Assembly: GCA_964035545.1 (NCBI GenBank)
Contig: OZ037766.1
Location: 24,326,767-24,390,766, forward strand
Source of the DNA: Bugula neritina
Lineage: Eukaryota > Bryozoa > Gymnolaemata > Cheilostomatida > Bugulidae
DNA length: 64,000 nt
Reading direction: 5' to 3'
Below are positions 1 through 11,400 of the stretch, piece by piece. Positions within the stretch are counted from its first letter, which is position 1, and every line of letters starts with the position of its first letter. The position numbers were made by a program, and so were the translations under genes. The notes under the pieces are model-generated. The model worked only from the letters and a program-made list of their open reading frames with translations, did not search any database and had not been told where the DNA came from.

Positions 1-288
1 CCAAAGAAGTTACAGCTTTTAAGCTGTTGTTAATTGCTAATGACTTGAAAAATTGTGAGCATATCTTGATGTTTTATACTAAAATAGTGGCAAAAAACTA
101 TGATTATTATAACTTAGTGACAATATTTAACTTTTAAAAAAAAGTGTTTAAGACAAAAAATCCTAAATTGTGAGTTATTTTATGCATTTGCGCTAGCAAA
201 ATTTTTATACAAGTTAGCTATTTACTTTTGCTGTGTTATACATTATAAGATTTGTATAACTATTCATTATTATTATTTAAAATTTCAG
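1..288. other. 5' intronic or upstream DNA of NHL-A, no exon recognised
   Basis: AT-rich sequence upstream of the first recognised NHL-A exon. The paralogues begin with a 21-27 nt coding exon (ATG plus 6-8 codons, phase 0). No ATG followed within that distance by a GT donor in the right phase was found here, so exon 1 probably lies outside the window. Confidence 0.5.
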
Positions 289-2152
289 ATTTTGTCAATT
301 TCAACGGTCAGAATGCAATCTGGTACAAGTAAATTATCAAGGTATTATAATAACTTTGGTTTTAGGTATAAAGCAATGAAATATGTGTGTACACGTGTGT
401 TTGGGCAAATATATGCTCGTGTTTGCGTGTTTATATGTACATGGATAAAAATTTTATTTAACCCATAAAATTTTTTAAAGTTTTGAAATTTTTCAATGCA
501 AAAGATACCAAATTCAACTTGTTTAATATTTTAGGGAAATATTTACTAAGCAAGGATCATTTTTCAAAGCATTTGCAAATATACTTCACATAGAACGAGA
601 CTGGTACAAGAATGATGGCAGCATTATTTATAGCACTCAACACCGCGTGGCAACAACCAATGGCAATAGAATTACCTCAACTCTGGTCCAATCAGCACAT
701 AGCTACTTCTCCGGATTTAAGCAAATTAACAAAACTCATTTGGTATTTTCAAAGGCAAAAAGTCATTGCGTAAAACTCATAAACAGAAAAAATAAAAAGA
801 CAGAAACATTGGCGGGTATTTGCGGAAGTCCCGGGATAAAAGATGGCACACTAGGAGTTGGCAAAATGCTGTTTCCTTACACAATTGACATAGATATAAA
901 GAATCCAGAAAGGCTATTGATTCTTGATATTCAGCAAAATGCACTCAGGTTTTTGCTTTTCTACACAAAAGAGTTGGGTACTGTCATTCAATCCGGTTTT
1001 AATCTACCAATTTCTTTCGAGTGGACGGGTAGTGGTACATTGTTGGTAGCTAATCAACATTATATCTCGGAGGTTCGGTGGGAGAATGACAGCTCTGTAA
1101 CCAATGAGATGATTGTAGGATCCAACAGTTCTGGCAACAAGTACGGTATCTTCAGTAATTCTAGATTCACATTTCCTTGTCACATAGAAAGAGCTGGAAT
1201 AAACCAATATTATGTTACTGACTTTAACAATAAAGTTCTAAAATATGTGCAGTTAAGCAGTAAAAAAGTGGGGTATGTCTGTTTTGACTATGAAGGTATT
1301 TGTCACTCAGAAAGCTCAAAGCTTCAAGGTCTTCCAAAGGTCGTCTTAAAGGAAGGCGATGATGTATACATTACATTTGATCGGTATATCTACAAGTACA
1401 AAACTAACCGTAAGTCAACTAAACATAATTAATTTTTCAAGTTGCTATAAAATGATTTTTTTTAAAACGTTGACTTTTTGGGTTAAACAAAACATGAACT
1501 TATTAAGTTAAACTATGTTGTTGATTATAATTTCTATGCAGATTATTACCTCAAGGAGAAGGTTCAGCTTTTGCCACCACCATCAGCTAAAACACCCTCT
1601 AAAATGAAGCCCAAACGTAAACAAGTTAGATTGCTTTCAAAGACTGCCTTATTGGTAATTGGGTCTCTTGGTGGTTCAATGCTTTCCTTGCCAATTATTG
1701 CGATATGGTACTATGGATATTGGAAGAGCAGAGGTATGACTAATTGATTAAAAGTTGTGTGTTTACAAAAAAGACATATTGATAAACATAGTTTGGCAAA
1801 TATTAAGCAACTAATAAAAACTATTGAATGGTTATTAACTCGCACAATGCTTTAAACAATGACTCTAGTTTGTAGAATATTTAAATTTAGCTCAAATTTG
1901 ATCCGTTTGATTAGATATACATTTATTTAATAGGCTGAAGTATTTTCTCAACTATTCCCTATAATTATTTCAATTCTATTGCGTGATATCTTATTAATGA
2001 TTTTAATTTATATTGTTGAATGTCTTTTTTGTGTATTTTCTATCTTTTCAACAGATGACACCACCAGCTCTATTCCAACATCTGAAGCATACAAACAATA
2101 TTACGAAGATGTCAAACCTGGTGACTATGAGAAGCTTATTACTCCTCTATAA
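289..2152 (+). CDS. NHL-A: single-pass membrane protein with NHL beta-propeller, 5' partial
   Basis: Exons 289-341 (53 nt), 535-1409 (875 nt), 1542-1733 (192 nt) and 2055-2152 (98 nt) join in one frame, 405 codons to TAA. The 53-nt exon encodes the end of a probable signal peptide; the initiating exon is missing. The 875-nt exon carries the NHL-like propeller: a GICGSPGIKDGTLGVGKM repeat signature, then [18 protein letters not shown] and LLVANQHYISEV. The third exon gives a short proline/lysine stalk and one hydrophobic helix ending in a WYYGYW aromatic cluster. The 33-residue tail contains YEDV-KPGD-YEKL, two YxxV/L motifs four residues apart, shorter than an ITAM spacing. NHL propellers bind proteins or ligands, so a receptor role is inferred. 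An AATAAA at about 2337-2342 is a likely poly(A) signal. Gene convergent with NHL-B. Confidence 0.8.
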
Positions 2153-3013
2153 AGCTAACTGCAAAAAATCACTATGCTGGATCATCTGTCCATAGAACTG
2201 CAATATGCAAGGAGTCTTACACAGTCTAAATATAGACAGCCATTGCTTAATGTGTCATCAGCATTTTATCAAGTCAAATTCTGATAAAATGTTTAATTTG
2301 TTATTCTTAATTTATTTTTATTTTTAGTCTAAAGAGAATAAATACAATAAAGAAAGCTAATTTGTTTTTATCCCTTGTACACGTTTAAGATTCAAACTAT
2401 ACATTGATTTAAGTTATTTTTCGTTAATTCATAACAGATACTATAAATCTACTTAACTTTGTCAATCAAGTAAAATGTATTTATATTCAAGAAAAGCTGC
2501 TGGCAATACTGAGAAGGCAAAATTAGTTATACTTTCTTTGAACTGCAATTTAAAAGTTATTTTATAGAAAATTATTAAACTGCAACTTTCTTTTAATAAA
2601 ATACTATTATGGTTAAATAATTTTTTTAATGGTACGATAGATGTTTCACCAACTGTTGTTGCAATACACTAATCAAAGGTGACCAAAGTATAACCTAGTT
2701 GCTTAAATCAACAAATACTGAAAACACAATATTGTGTTTATAGTTCAGATAATATAATAAACACAAACATGATTTCAATAATATGCTAGTTTTTGATATA
2801 TCACAACTTTCTTGTTCATAGTTTATATAGTTTCTAGCTGGTATAATGGAGTTTTCCTATTTAGCATGCATTTACAACTATAATAATGTTATTTATTGAT
2901 TATTATATTAGCTTGCATAAAGCAACTATCACATCGATAAATATAAAGAAAGCACATATTGTGCTATGTTGCTAAATATACAATAAAAAATGAGTTTTAG
3001 GATTAAGAAAAAT
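2153..3013. other. Convergent intergenic region NHL-A / NHL-B
   Basis: AT-rich 3' flanks of two convergent genes. It holds the AATAAA of NHL-A (2337-2342) and a TTTATT near 2892 that reads AATAAA on the minus strand for NHL-B. No other gene is seen. Confidence 0.5.
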
Positions 3014-5607
3014 CTAACATTCAACTTCAATTGCAACTTCATCTTCACAAAATAAATTATCTTCATAAACAATCGTCATTGTGTGCTCATTGGGTGGATC
3101 ATCAGGTATCTCTTCATAATGGTTCTCAATTTCACTGTACAGGGAATCACTCCTTTCCAGAATAGTGTGTCTTCTTTCAGTGATATTACCTTCACCAGAT
3201 GTGAAAGATGTTTCTTGGGCTGATATACGGCAATTCGGTTGATTGATACTGGTTTGAATTGAGCCTGATTGGTCTAATAGTGGATGCTTTCCTATAATAT
3301 TAAGAATAGAATATTAAAAAATATTAAATTTATAGCAAATTTATTGGCATGATAAACAGGTTATATAATTCTAAACAGTTAAAGCAGGCTTTAATGGCAA
3401 TTTGAGTTTTCTTGTTGCTGATCTAGTGTCTAGAAAATATAGAATAGCTTATGGCAATGTCTAAAAAATGGTCACAATTAAAAAGAACAGATATTTTGAA
3501 AATTATTTTCAAGAAAATTAAAAAAAAGAAAAAGTAAAACTAGGGGTGAAGATATAAAAAATAAAAAGAAGGAAAAATACTAAATGTATGCAAAATGTTC
3601 CAGAAAAATATTCAATTGATTTTTAGTTATGTAACCAACTTTATGCACTAAATATTTTTTTACCTTGATTCCTTAAATACCTGGATGCAAGAACAATAAC
3701 AACAATAGAAATCAGTAACCCAGATGCAATTCCAATAGAAAGAGTAGTGAGTAGTTGGGGGTTGGCTGAATGGTATGATGGACTCGTAGTGTTCTGATTC
3801 AAAAATTTTGAAGAAGATTGTGAAGCAGCTGAACTAGAGTCGTAGTTTGATGTCGTAGATTCAGTCTTTGAAAGGTCATTGGCAGTAATAACATGTAACC
3901 TGTTGACCCTGTGCTGCTTCTTTGTATTGTAAAACATTGGAGATGTAATCTGCTTTAAAGAAGATTGTCTTAAAGATGTTTGGGAATAACGGGATTGATT
4001 CAATGTCACTGTAAGTGATGGAGTCTTGCTCGAAGCTCTTATTGGTTGGTTGAGCATGGAGCTCGTGACAGCAGATGGTGATTTAGAGTTTAGCGGAGAA
4101 GATCTTGCGCTGCCAGGTGTATTTAAGGGAGAGACATGATTTGCTTTTTCTTTGTCAACTGACAGCTTGGTGTCAAAACTTGAGTTTTGAAGTTCTGAGA
4201 TATTATTTTGCAAAGCAGCATCTTCTAACTGTGAATCTAATATAAGGCCTAAAACATGTGTTGACAAAATATTGCAAAAATAATGATTAATTACTTGAAT
4301 TTGCTGCTTTTGCATAATGGTATGAGTCCGTTCAACTATAATTAGTTTAAATTATGTGTTAATGTGCTAATGTGTTATATCTGCAAACTTTCATTTATGA
4401 TTAAATTACAAAATTTGTATATTAAGCTTATGATTGGTAAATTACTTCTTAATGAACTAAATTTATGGACTTTAGTGAAAAGTGACTCGTTTATTCATTC
4501 TGAATTCTATAACCAATTAGTTACTTCAAATAACCTAAATAACTTAAAAATGTATCACCAACATAAATTCATAGAATAACTTTCAATTTTGTAAGTCATG
4601 TAAACTGTCTAAAATTGAACTAGGGCACTGCACCACACATAAATATGAGGTTTAATTTTATGTTTACATGATACGAACCACTCAGCTGATAAATGTCACG
4701 CCACAGTCCTACATACACGTCATTCCTCACTTTGAGCACAGAGAGCGGAGAGTTTGGGAGTTTACTGCTAGTTGAGCAAGGTCTTTCACCGTAGATACAG
4801 ACAGGACCAACTGTTTGCTCGTTGAAGTCTAGTAGTCTCAATACTTTGTTGAAATGATCAACTACCATGTACACACCTGGGCCCACCTGTTCAAGGTTGT
4901 TCGGGTAACCAAATTTGGACTCCTCAAAAGAGCCATCTCGATAGCCATTACGTAGTGAGCCAGCCACAATATGATTTGTCACAGAACCGTTACTCAACCA
5001 TGCGACTTGTGAAATATAATTTTCATTTGCTACTAATAATTTGGTGCCAGCCCAGGCCATTCCTGTTGGTCTTACAAAACCTGATTGGATGACAGTTCCT
5101 AGCTCTCCTGTATCCAGCTCTACAGACCTCAGGGCTGAATTATACTCATCGATCACTAACAATCTGCTTTGGTTTGCCACATCAATTTCAATACTCTGAG
5201 GGTAATTCAAGCGACCAGTTCCCGGTTTGCCCTCTCTATACCCTTTTGAACCACAAGTTCCTGCAAAATCGTATGTGTTGTTGTTTTCTCTATTGAACGC
5301 TTTAATGCAGTGTTTATTTTGAAAGACTATAATGACATGAGTCGTGTTTATTTGTTTGAAACTTTTCATAGAGTTTGTTGAGTCAGTAAATAAAGTCGAT
5401 GTAGTTTTCCCATCAGTTGTACGGATGCTATCCCAAGTATTAAGTATAATGTTCCCATTTTCTTTATAATGATCTATTTCCATATGAAATACAGCCCTTG
5501 GTGTGTTTAGAAACTGCTGGGAGCTATTGAATGAGGCACTGAAATATAATTATAAATATTCTATATTTTGTATTCTATATAGCCTATAAAATTATGCATA
5601 TATTTAG

Positions 5608-5672
<65 letters not shown>

Positions 5673-5893
5673 CACTCTCACCATGGTCACAAACTCAAGC
5701 TGCTAGCATTTTGCAATGCTCGTGACTCCTAGGTGACTCCTAGAGTCACTTGAGCACTCTGGCTTGAGTTTACACACCTTTTAAATATGCTTTAGTAAAA
5801 CTATAAGTTTCTACTATTGCGAAGGTGTGGGCCATGGTACTCTGTTCTGTGCTGATGAGGGGACAAATCCCGAAACAGCTGCTGTCCACAGAT

Positions 5894-5991
<98 letters not shown>

Positions 5992-7926
5992 AAATGCAAT
6001 AATCTAATTATTTACATAATTTTGCCAGTAGCTTTAGTAGAACTAATCTTGAGTATTTTTATCTGATAAGCTATCACTGGCAACACTGGGCGAACAAGGA
6101 AACATTTGTTTGCTAAAGGTAGGTGGAGTCCAAAGTTCAGTATTACGCAAACTAAACACCCTGATGATAAAGTGCATCAACCTGATTGTCATTTTAACAT
6201 AAGCTTAAGGGTAAAACTTGAAAATAAACTGTATTATATATACCCGAAGTTAATGATAGTTTAATTGACAGTAAATAGTAGTTTGAAGCCTTGAGTCTAA
6301 ACTCTAGTGTATGGTCATGTGCAATGCAATATAGTACTTATTATATATACTTGAAATTAGGAGTATTCTTTTAACAACTTGTATTCATTTAAGTCATATA
6401 TATTTTTTACTTCAATAATGCAATAGAATGTGTGCTAAATTATCAACATCCATGATATCTTATGATATCTTGGTAAAAATTTGAACGCTGATAGTGACTA
6501 GATAATTAAGTCCATTTGAAAAACATATGCATTACCTTGAAGGTTTTCCCTTGTTTGTAGCAGACTTTACAGATGCGCAAAGGTGTAAGAAAATCTGTAA
6601 CAAAAATATTTTAGCATTTATTCATGGGCTGCCACATTAATTCTAAAAAATGCTCTTTGTATATTATATGGTTGAAAGCTATGCCAAAAAAAATCCCCAG
6701 TCATCTCAAACTCTTTGTACTCTCTTACAGTAATATAACTATATAATATGACACTAGATTTTAAGTGCAAAGCAATATCAGCCACAGTAGCTCTAAAAAC
6801 ATCCCAACAATAAATAGCAACATCTAGCAAACTTTTTTAAAGATTAATTCTTAATATTTCCAAAACTAAAACAATTACCAACACTGATTGCATTACCAAA
6901 TTTAATTTCACATATAGACTTCTATTTAAATTATTTTTGTAATTAAATTGTATTATTTTGACTAGACTTAGGCACTTAGACTTCGCATAATTCTTTATTT
7001 GTTCTTTTCAATAACTATATTACTTGTTTCTATATTTTATCAATGTTTTTTAGAGGAAGATAAATAAACTACCTATAATAAACTTCATTATAGGCTAAAT
7101 TTTTATGTTAGTAGTTGCATTAGGAATGATTATGAGCCGATATTTAATATAAAAAGTACTTTATTTAAAATTAGATTTATCTATACAAACAATGTAAAAA
7201 GAGTCAAGAAAAACCCTAAAAACACCAGCCTTTCAACTGAAAAGCTTCTCTTTACCTTTATCCCAGCACCTATAATATATGGGTCAGTAAAGCTTTAGTC
7301 TTTTTTACCCTGCTGTGTATTTAAAAGATATCTACAACCAATGCCTCAATTTTTTATGATAATCAAATTAGACAGACATGAACTGGCAACTTATTTGATA
7401 GTGCAGTATTTTAGGATTAGTGGATATTATCAGCACATAATATAACCAGTGAAGAAAGGTGAAGGTGAAATGGCAGATCCTAGCCACAGGTTATAACAAA
7501 CTACAATTATTTATCCACACACTAAAAAAGCTAATGGTGTTATTTAAATCTGTATGTCAAAGATTTTTATATCTGAAAAAAAAATTACCAGGGTTTAGCC
7601 TGAGACTTAGTTTGCGCCATGCAGTTAGAGCATTCACGGCAGACAGTTTTTTCACCATCTTGTTTATTATGTATTTAGCCGATCGCCTGCTATCGGTTTG
7701 CTTGAGCCAAGTCAACCCGTTTTAAATACTGCTGTCTCAACTATAGGTATAAGTTGTTTACTAAGTTTTAGGCAACTATTTTGTTTTTGCTATCGTACAC
7801 TGGCTGCTGGAAATATTTCATTTTTATAATTTCTAGATTCCAGATCTGTGGAATGAAATGCCAATAATGTAACAAATGATAATAGCATACTGTACTTACA
7901 AGAAGAGTAGTTAGCAGTCCAGCCAT
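3014..7926 (-). CDS. NHL-B: NHL-propeller receptor with Ser/Thr-rich stalk and YSEI/YEEI tail
   Basis: Five exons on the minus strand: 7926-7900, 6594-6536, 5538-4679, 4248-3664, 3291-3014 (27+59+860+585+278 nt, 602 aa). Residues 1 to about 18 ([20 protein letters not shown]) are a clear signal peptide. The NHL propeller fills residues ~45-310, with repeat signatures [29 protein letters not shown] and [12 protein letters not shown] and conserved cysteines at HCIKAFN, GTCGS and PCSTSS. Residues ~316-475 form a Ser/Thr/Asn-rich, probably glycosylated stalk. A helix at ~479-505 ([17 protein letters not shown]) precedes a ~95-residue acidic tail. The tail has SLYSEI (Tyr562, ITIM-like), NHYEEI (Tyr569, Src SH2 consensus) and IVYEDN (Tyr586). 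The exon 3 donor is the weak GTTCGT, supported by phase and by the paralogues. Intron 2 carries the hammerhead ribozyme. Receptor function is inferred. Confidence 0.85.
5614..5669. repeat. (TA)n microsatellite
   Basis: Uninterrupted TA dinucleotide run of about 56 bp in intron 2 of NHL-B. It forms the left partner of a second (TA)n tract; the hammerhead ribozyme lies between them. Confidence 0.95.
5846..5892 (+). ncRNA. Type I hammerhead ribozyme (retrozyme/Penelope-like type)
   Basis: All core elements are present in order. Stem I is TCTGTG (5846-5851) pairing with CACAGA (5887-5892), six perfect pairs. The catalytic box CTGATGA is at 5852-5858. Stem II pairs GGG with CCC around 5859-5871. 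The GAAA box is at 5872-5875. Stem III is ACAG/CTGT (5875-5878, 5882-5885) with a three-nt CTG loop. The cleavage triplet is GUC, with predicted cleavage 3' of C5886. Helix I is open-ended, so it is type I. The very short helix III is characteristic of hammerheads in animal Penelope-like elements and retrozymes, which often act as dimers (established knowledge). It lies antisense to NHL-B within intron 2. Activity is not shown by sequence alone. Confidence 0.88.
5895..5989. repeat. (TA)n microsatellite
   Basis: About 95 bp of perfect TA repeat beginning three bases after the 3' strand of hammerhead stem I. The immediate abutment suggests the repeat belongs to, or expanded from, the ribozyme-bearing element. 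Confidence 0.95.
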
Positions 7927-8453
7927 TGGTCCTTTTAGTCCAAAGTTTTTAGTAGTTAGTATAACAAGTAATCAGTAATAATATTTTGATGAGTTATACT
8001 AAAACTAGTTGATCAACAAGTATCAGTGAATATATGTAACTATAATATACAAGTTATAAATTATAGAGCTCAAGAGCTTGACGTAGCACCACAATCTCAG
8101 ATTGTTCTGGGTATCCTAATTTACAGCAGGCCCTACATGCAGTTGCCGAGAACCAAGGTAGTTATCTATCTAAGTAAGTTGGATAACAAATTAATTGTAA
8201 AGACTGTATAACTTTGTTTGTGTAGTTAAAGAATGTATAGCCGTGCCTTATCTGAATCAGTTCATCTCCTATCATATTTGACAATCAAATTGTGCCTAGT
8301 AGTTTGAATAGCAATTTTAGGTCACATTTATAGCACTATAAATTTTAAATCAAGGTCTAACAATAGATAAAATATTTTATTAACATGTTCGCAAAGTTAA
8401 TCCTTCTAATTGCCAGTATTTCAAATTTCGAATGTCAGTAATAAAAACTGAAG
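7927..8453. other. Intergenic region between NHL-B start and NHL-C end
   Basis: Both flanking genes read leftwards, so this contains the presumed NHL-B promoter and the NHL-C 3' UTR. A TTTATT at 8376-8381 reads AATAAA on the minus strand and is a possible NHL-C poly(A) signal. No coding exon is seen. Confidence 0.5.
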
Positions 8454-11400
8454 TCATTCCTCTGTTTCCACCTCGGTATCGCACACTAAGTCTAAAACAT
8501 ATCCATCTCTCATTTCGTTTTCTTCAATAAAATTATCATTGATCTCTTCATAATGGTTTTCATCTTCACCATACAAGTAGCTGTTCATAGCTGAATTATT
8601 AGCACTTCTAGAACAAGCGCAGCATGCTAAAGGAAAGGTTTTCGTACAGCTGCCCTGTAACATAAATAGACAGGAAATAAATCTATTAAATGTTAATTAC
8701 TTACTCATGTCCTGCTTTACTTACAGCAACTGTCACTAGCTTATACTTACTGTAAAGTAATTTTGCACTGGGATTCGAACCACAAACCTCTGGTTTGCAA
8801 GCAGGCGAGTTATAAGCAGTACACCACAAGGGCTGCTGAGTGAACTCAACACTACACATACATCCTTGCGCTACTAGCTTGTTTCACAGTAGGCTACTAA
8901 ATATTTAAATGCTACAAAACCAATATTGTTCGTTGTTATGGCAACCCACTGACATCTAGAGTGAAAGTATAGTATCGATAATAATATTATGGTGTTTAGG
9001 TGTGCTTTTTCTGTTCATTACTTCGAAATGTTGATTAGAAGGGATTGGTGTCAAGTACTATGATGTTGCACATATATACACGACAGCCTAGGCTTAACAA
9101 ATAAGGTATAAAGGTAATATCTGGACTCAAAATCATCTGGTTTGGGAGAGAGCTAAAAATTACTAGAATACGTAGTGTTGAGTTTACCCAGTAGCCCTTG
9201 CTTGCAAGCCAGAGGTCTGCGATTCGAATCCTAGTGAGACGAAAATTTTACAGATAATGAACTTGAAGAGTCATCAATTTAAGTCAATAGCAGATCCTCT
9301 GCAAAAACTTTTAATAGAAGGAAGCAGTTCTGAATAAATTAATACAAGACTATAGCTTTAACTGCGAGAGACCCATAAAAAAGAGGAATTATTTTAAAAG
9401 TGTCAATCTATCACAAGTCTATATATACCGCATAAGTAGACAAAACTGGTAGCCAGATTATAGCTGTCTAGTTAGTTGTAGGAGCATGCGTTTGATAGAA
9501 ATAGTATGGTTTAACTAAATTGCTATCCAGGGCTTAACATTAATCGGTATTTAAAGTTACTCTTTTATAAAATAAAGTTACAACAAATAACACTTACAAT
9601 AAAATTACTTACAATAATATGATAATAATACATAATATAAATATATAATATATTTATTATAGTATTATTACTTACCTTATATTTGTCCAAGTAGCAAAGC
9701 ACAATAGCAGTAACCAACATGGAGAGAAGAATTGTGGACACAGCTATGACAATAACTGTAACAGAAGGTCTTTTTTTATTAGAATAATAGGCAGTGCTAG
9801 CTATAGAATCTGTAGACTTTGTGGTTTGGATGCTGCGATTAGCCTTCCTTACAGACGAGGTGCTAAAATATTTAGTACTGCTGGTAGTCCGAATAGAAAG
9901 ATTTACTTTTTTGGTATTAGAATAAAGCCGATCAGTTGTTCTAAGAGATGGAGGGTGGGTAATTCTTTTACTGCTAGAAATTCCTTTAATATCAACTGTG
10001 GGTTTTGAAGTTGTTGTACTCCAGTTCTTAGCAGTCGCTCTGAGTGCTGAAACTAAACCTGAAAGCAAATAAAAGCATTACTGCCAATTATGATATAGCT
10101 TATAAATCGATTTGAAATGCTTCAATTTAGAGAAGGCAAAATCGGAAAATGACCCCTATTGACTAAAACATTTATTAGGTACGATGAGCTAACTAAAATT
10201 TTAACCTAATGATTATAAATCATTAATTTAAAAATGAAAATATCAAAACAAAGCAATAGCATTCTTTTTTTATCAGCATTCAGTATAGATTTTTTTCTTA
10301 TAATTATTTTTGTTGCATTTGTTATATTATTATAGCTAGTGTGGCTATATTTTAAGTTATAGATATATAAGTAGTTTCATAAAATAATTCATCCTTCATA
10401 AATAAATAAATTAATTGAAAAAAATGTTTAAGCATTTACCTTTTACTCTATAAATCCCATCTCCCATCCCTATATAAAGGTCATCTTCTACTTTCAATAC
10501 AGACAATGGGTGATGTGGGAGTTGGCTGCTCCTTTTACAAATATCCTCCTCATTAAAACAAACGGGAACAACTGATTTTGATTCAAAATCCATGAGTCTG
10601 AGTAATCCGTTATAAAAATCACAAACAATGTACTTGTTGGCCAGTACCTTAATAATTTCTCTTGGATAGCCAAATGTTGCTAAATTAAAACTGCCATCTA
10701 CGTAGCTATTCTTCTTAGCTCCAGCAACTTGAGTGTTGGTAACAGAACCATTGCTTAACCATGTCACCTGAGAGATGTAATGCTCATTGGCTATTAATAG
10801 CTTGTTACCAAACCATGTCAGTCCTTTGGGAAAGTTGAAACCAGTTTTAATAACTGTAGATAACTCCCCTGTCAGAAGATTTACTGATCGTAGTGCGTGG
10901 TTATTTTCATCAGCAATTAGTAGCTTGTTTGGGTCCCTAACATCTTTTTCTAGACATTGAGGAAAGTTTAGTCTTCCAGTGTTGACTCTACCATCAACAA
11001 GCCCTATGTGATGACACGTGCCAGCTAAAGTACGAATATCATTGTTCCTCCTGTTCAGTATTTTGAGACAATGGAGATATTGAGCAATTATAACTACATG
11101 AGTTGTATTTATTTGCTTGAATCCACTTGATTCCAACAGAGAAATATTTAATAGGAGTGAAGCAGTTTTCCCATCAGTGGTTTGAAGATTGATATCTGTG
11201 CTAAACAAAATACTGCCGTCTGCCTTGTACAGATCCTGTTCCATGTGGTACACAGCATCAGACGAGGTATAGAATTGATCAACTTTGTTGATATTTACAC
11301 TGCAAATATATGAAATACAAATAAAAATTTTGCAAGATAATTTACCTATACATAATGCAATTTTAATGCAAATGGCTGTGACTATTTTATTTTCAATTTA

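Noticed and set aside
1004-1207. Minus-strand frame over the NHL-A propeller exon, with similar shadows at 17286-17504 and 17640-17882
   Set aside because: Antisense shadows of conserved NHL exons.
5814-6066. Open frames of alternating Ile-Tyr on both strands
   Set aside because: They are translations of the (TA)n tract and the hammerhead ribozyme, not proteins.
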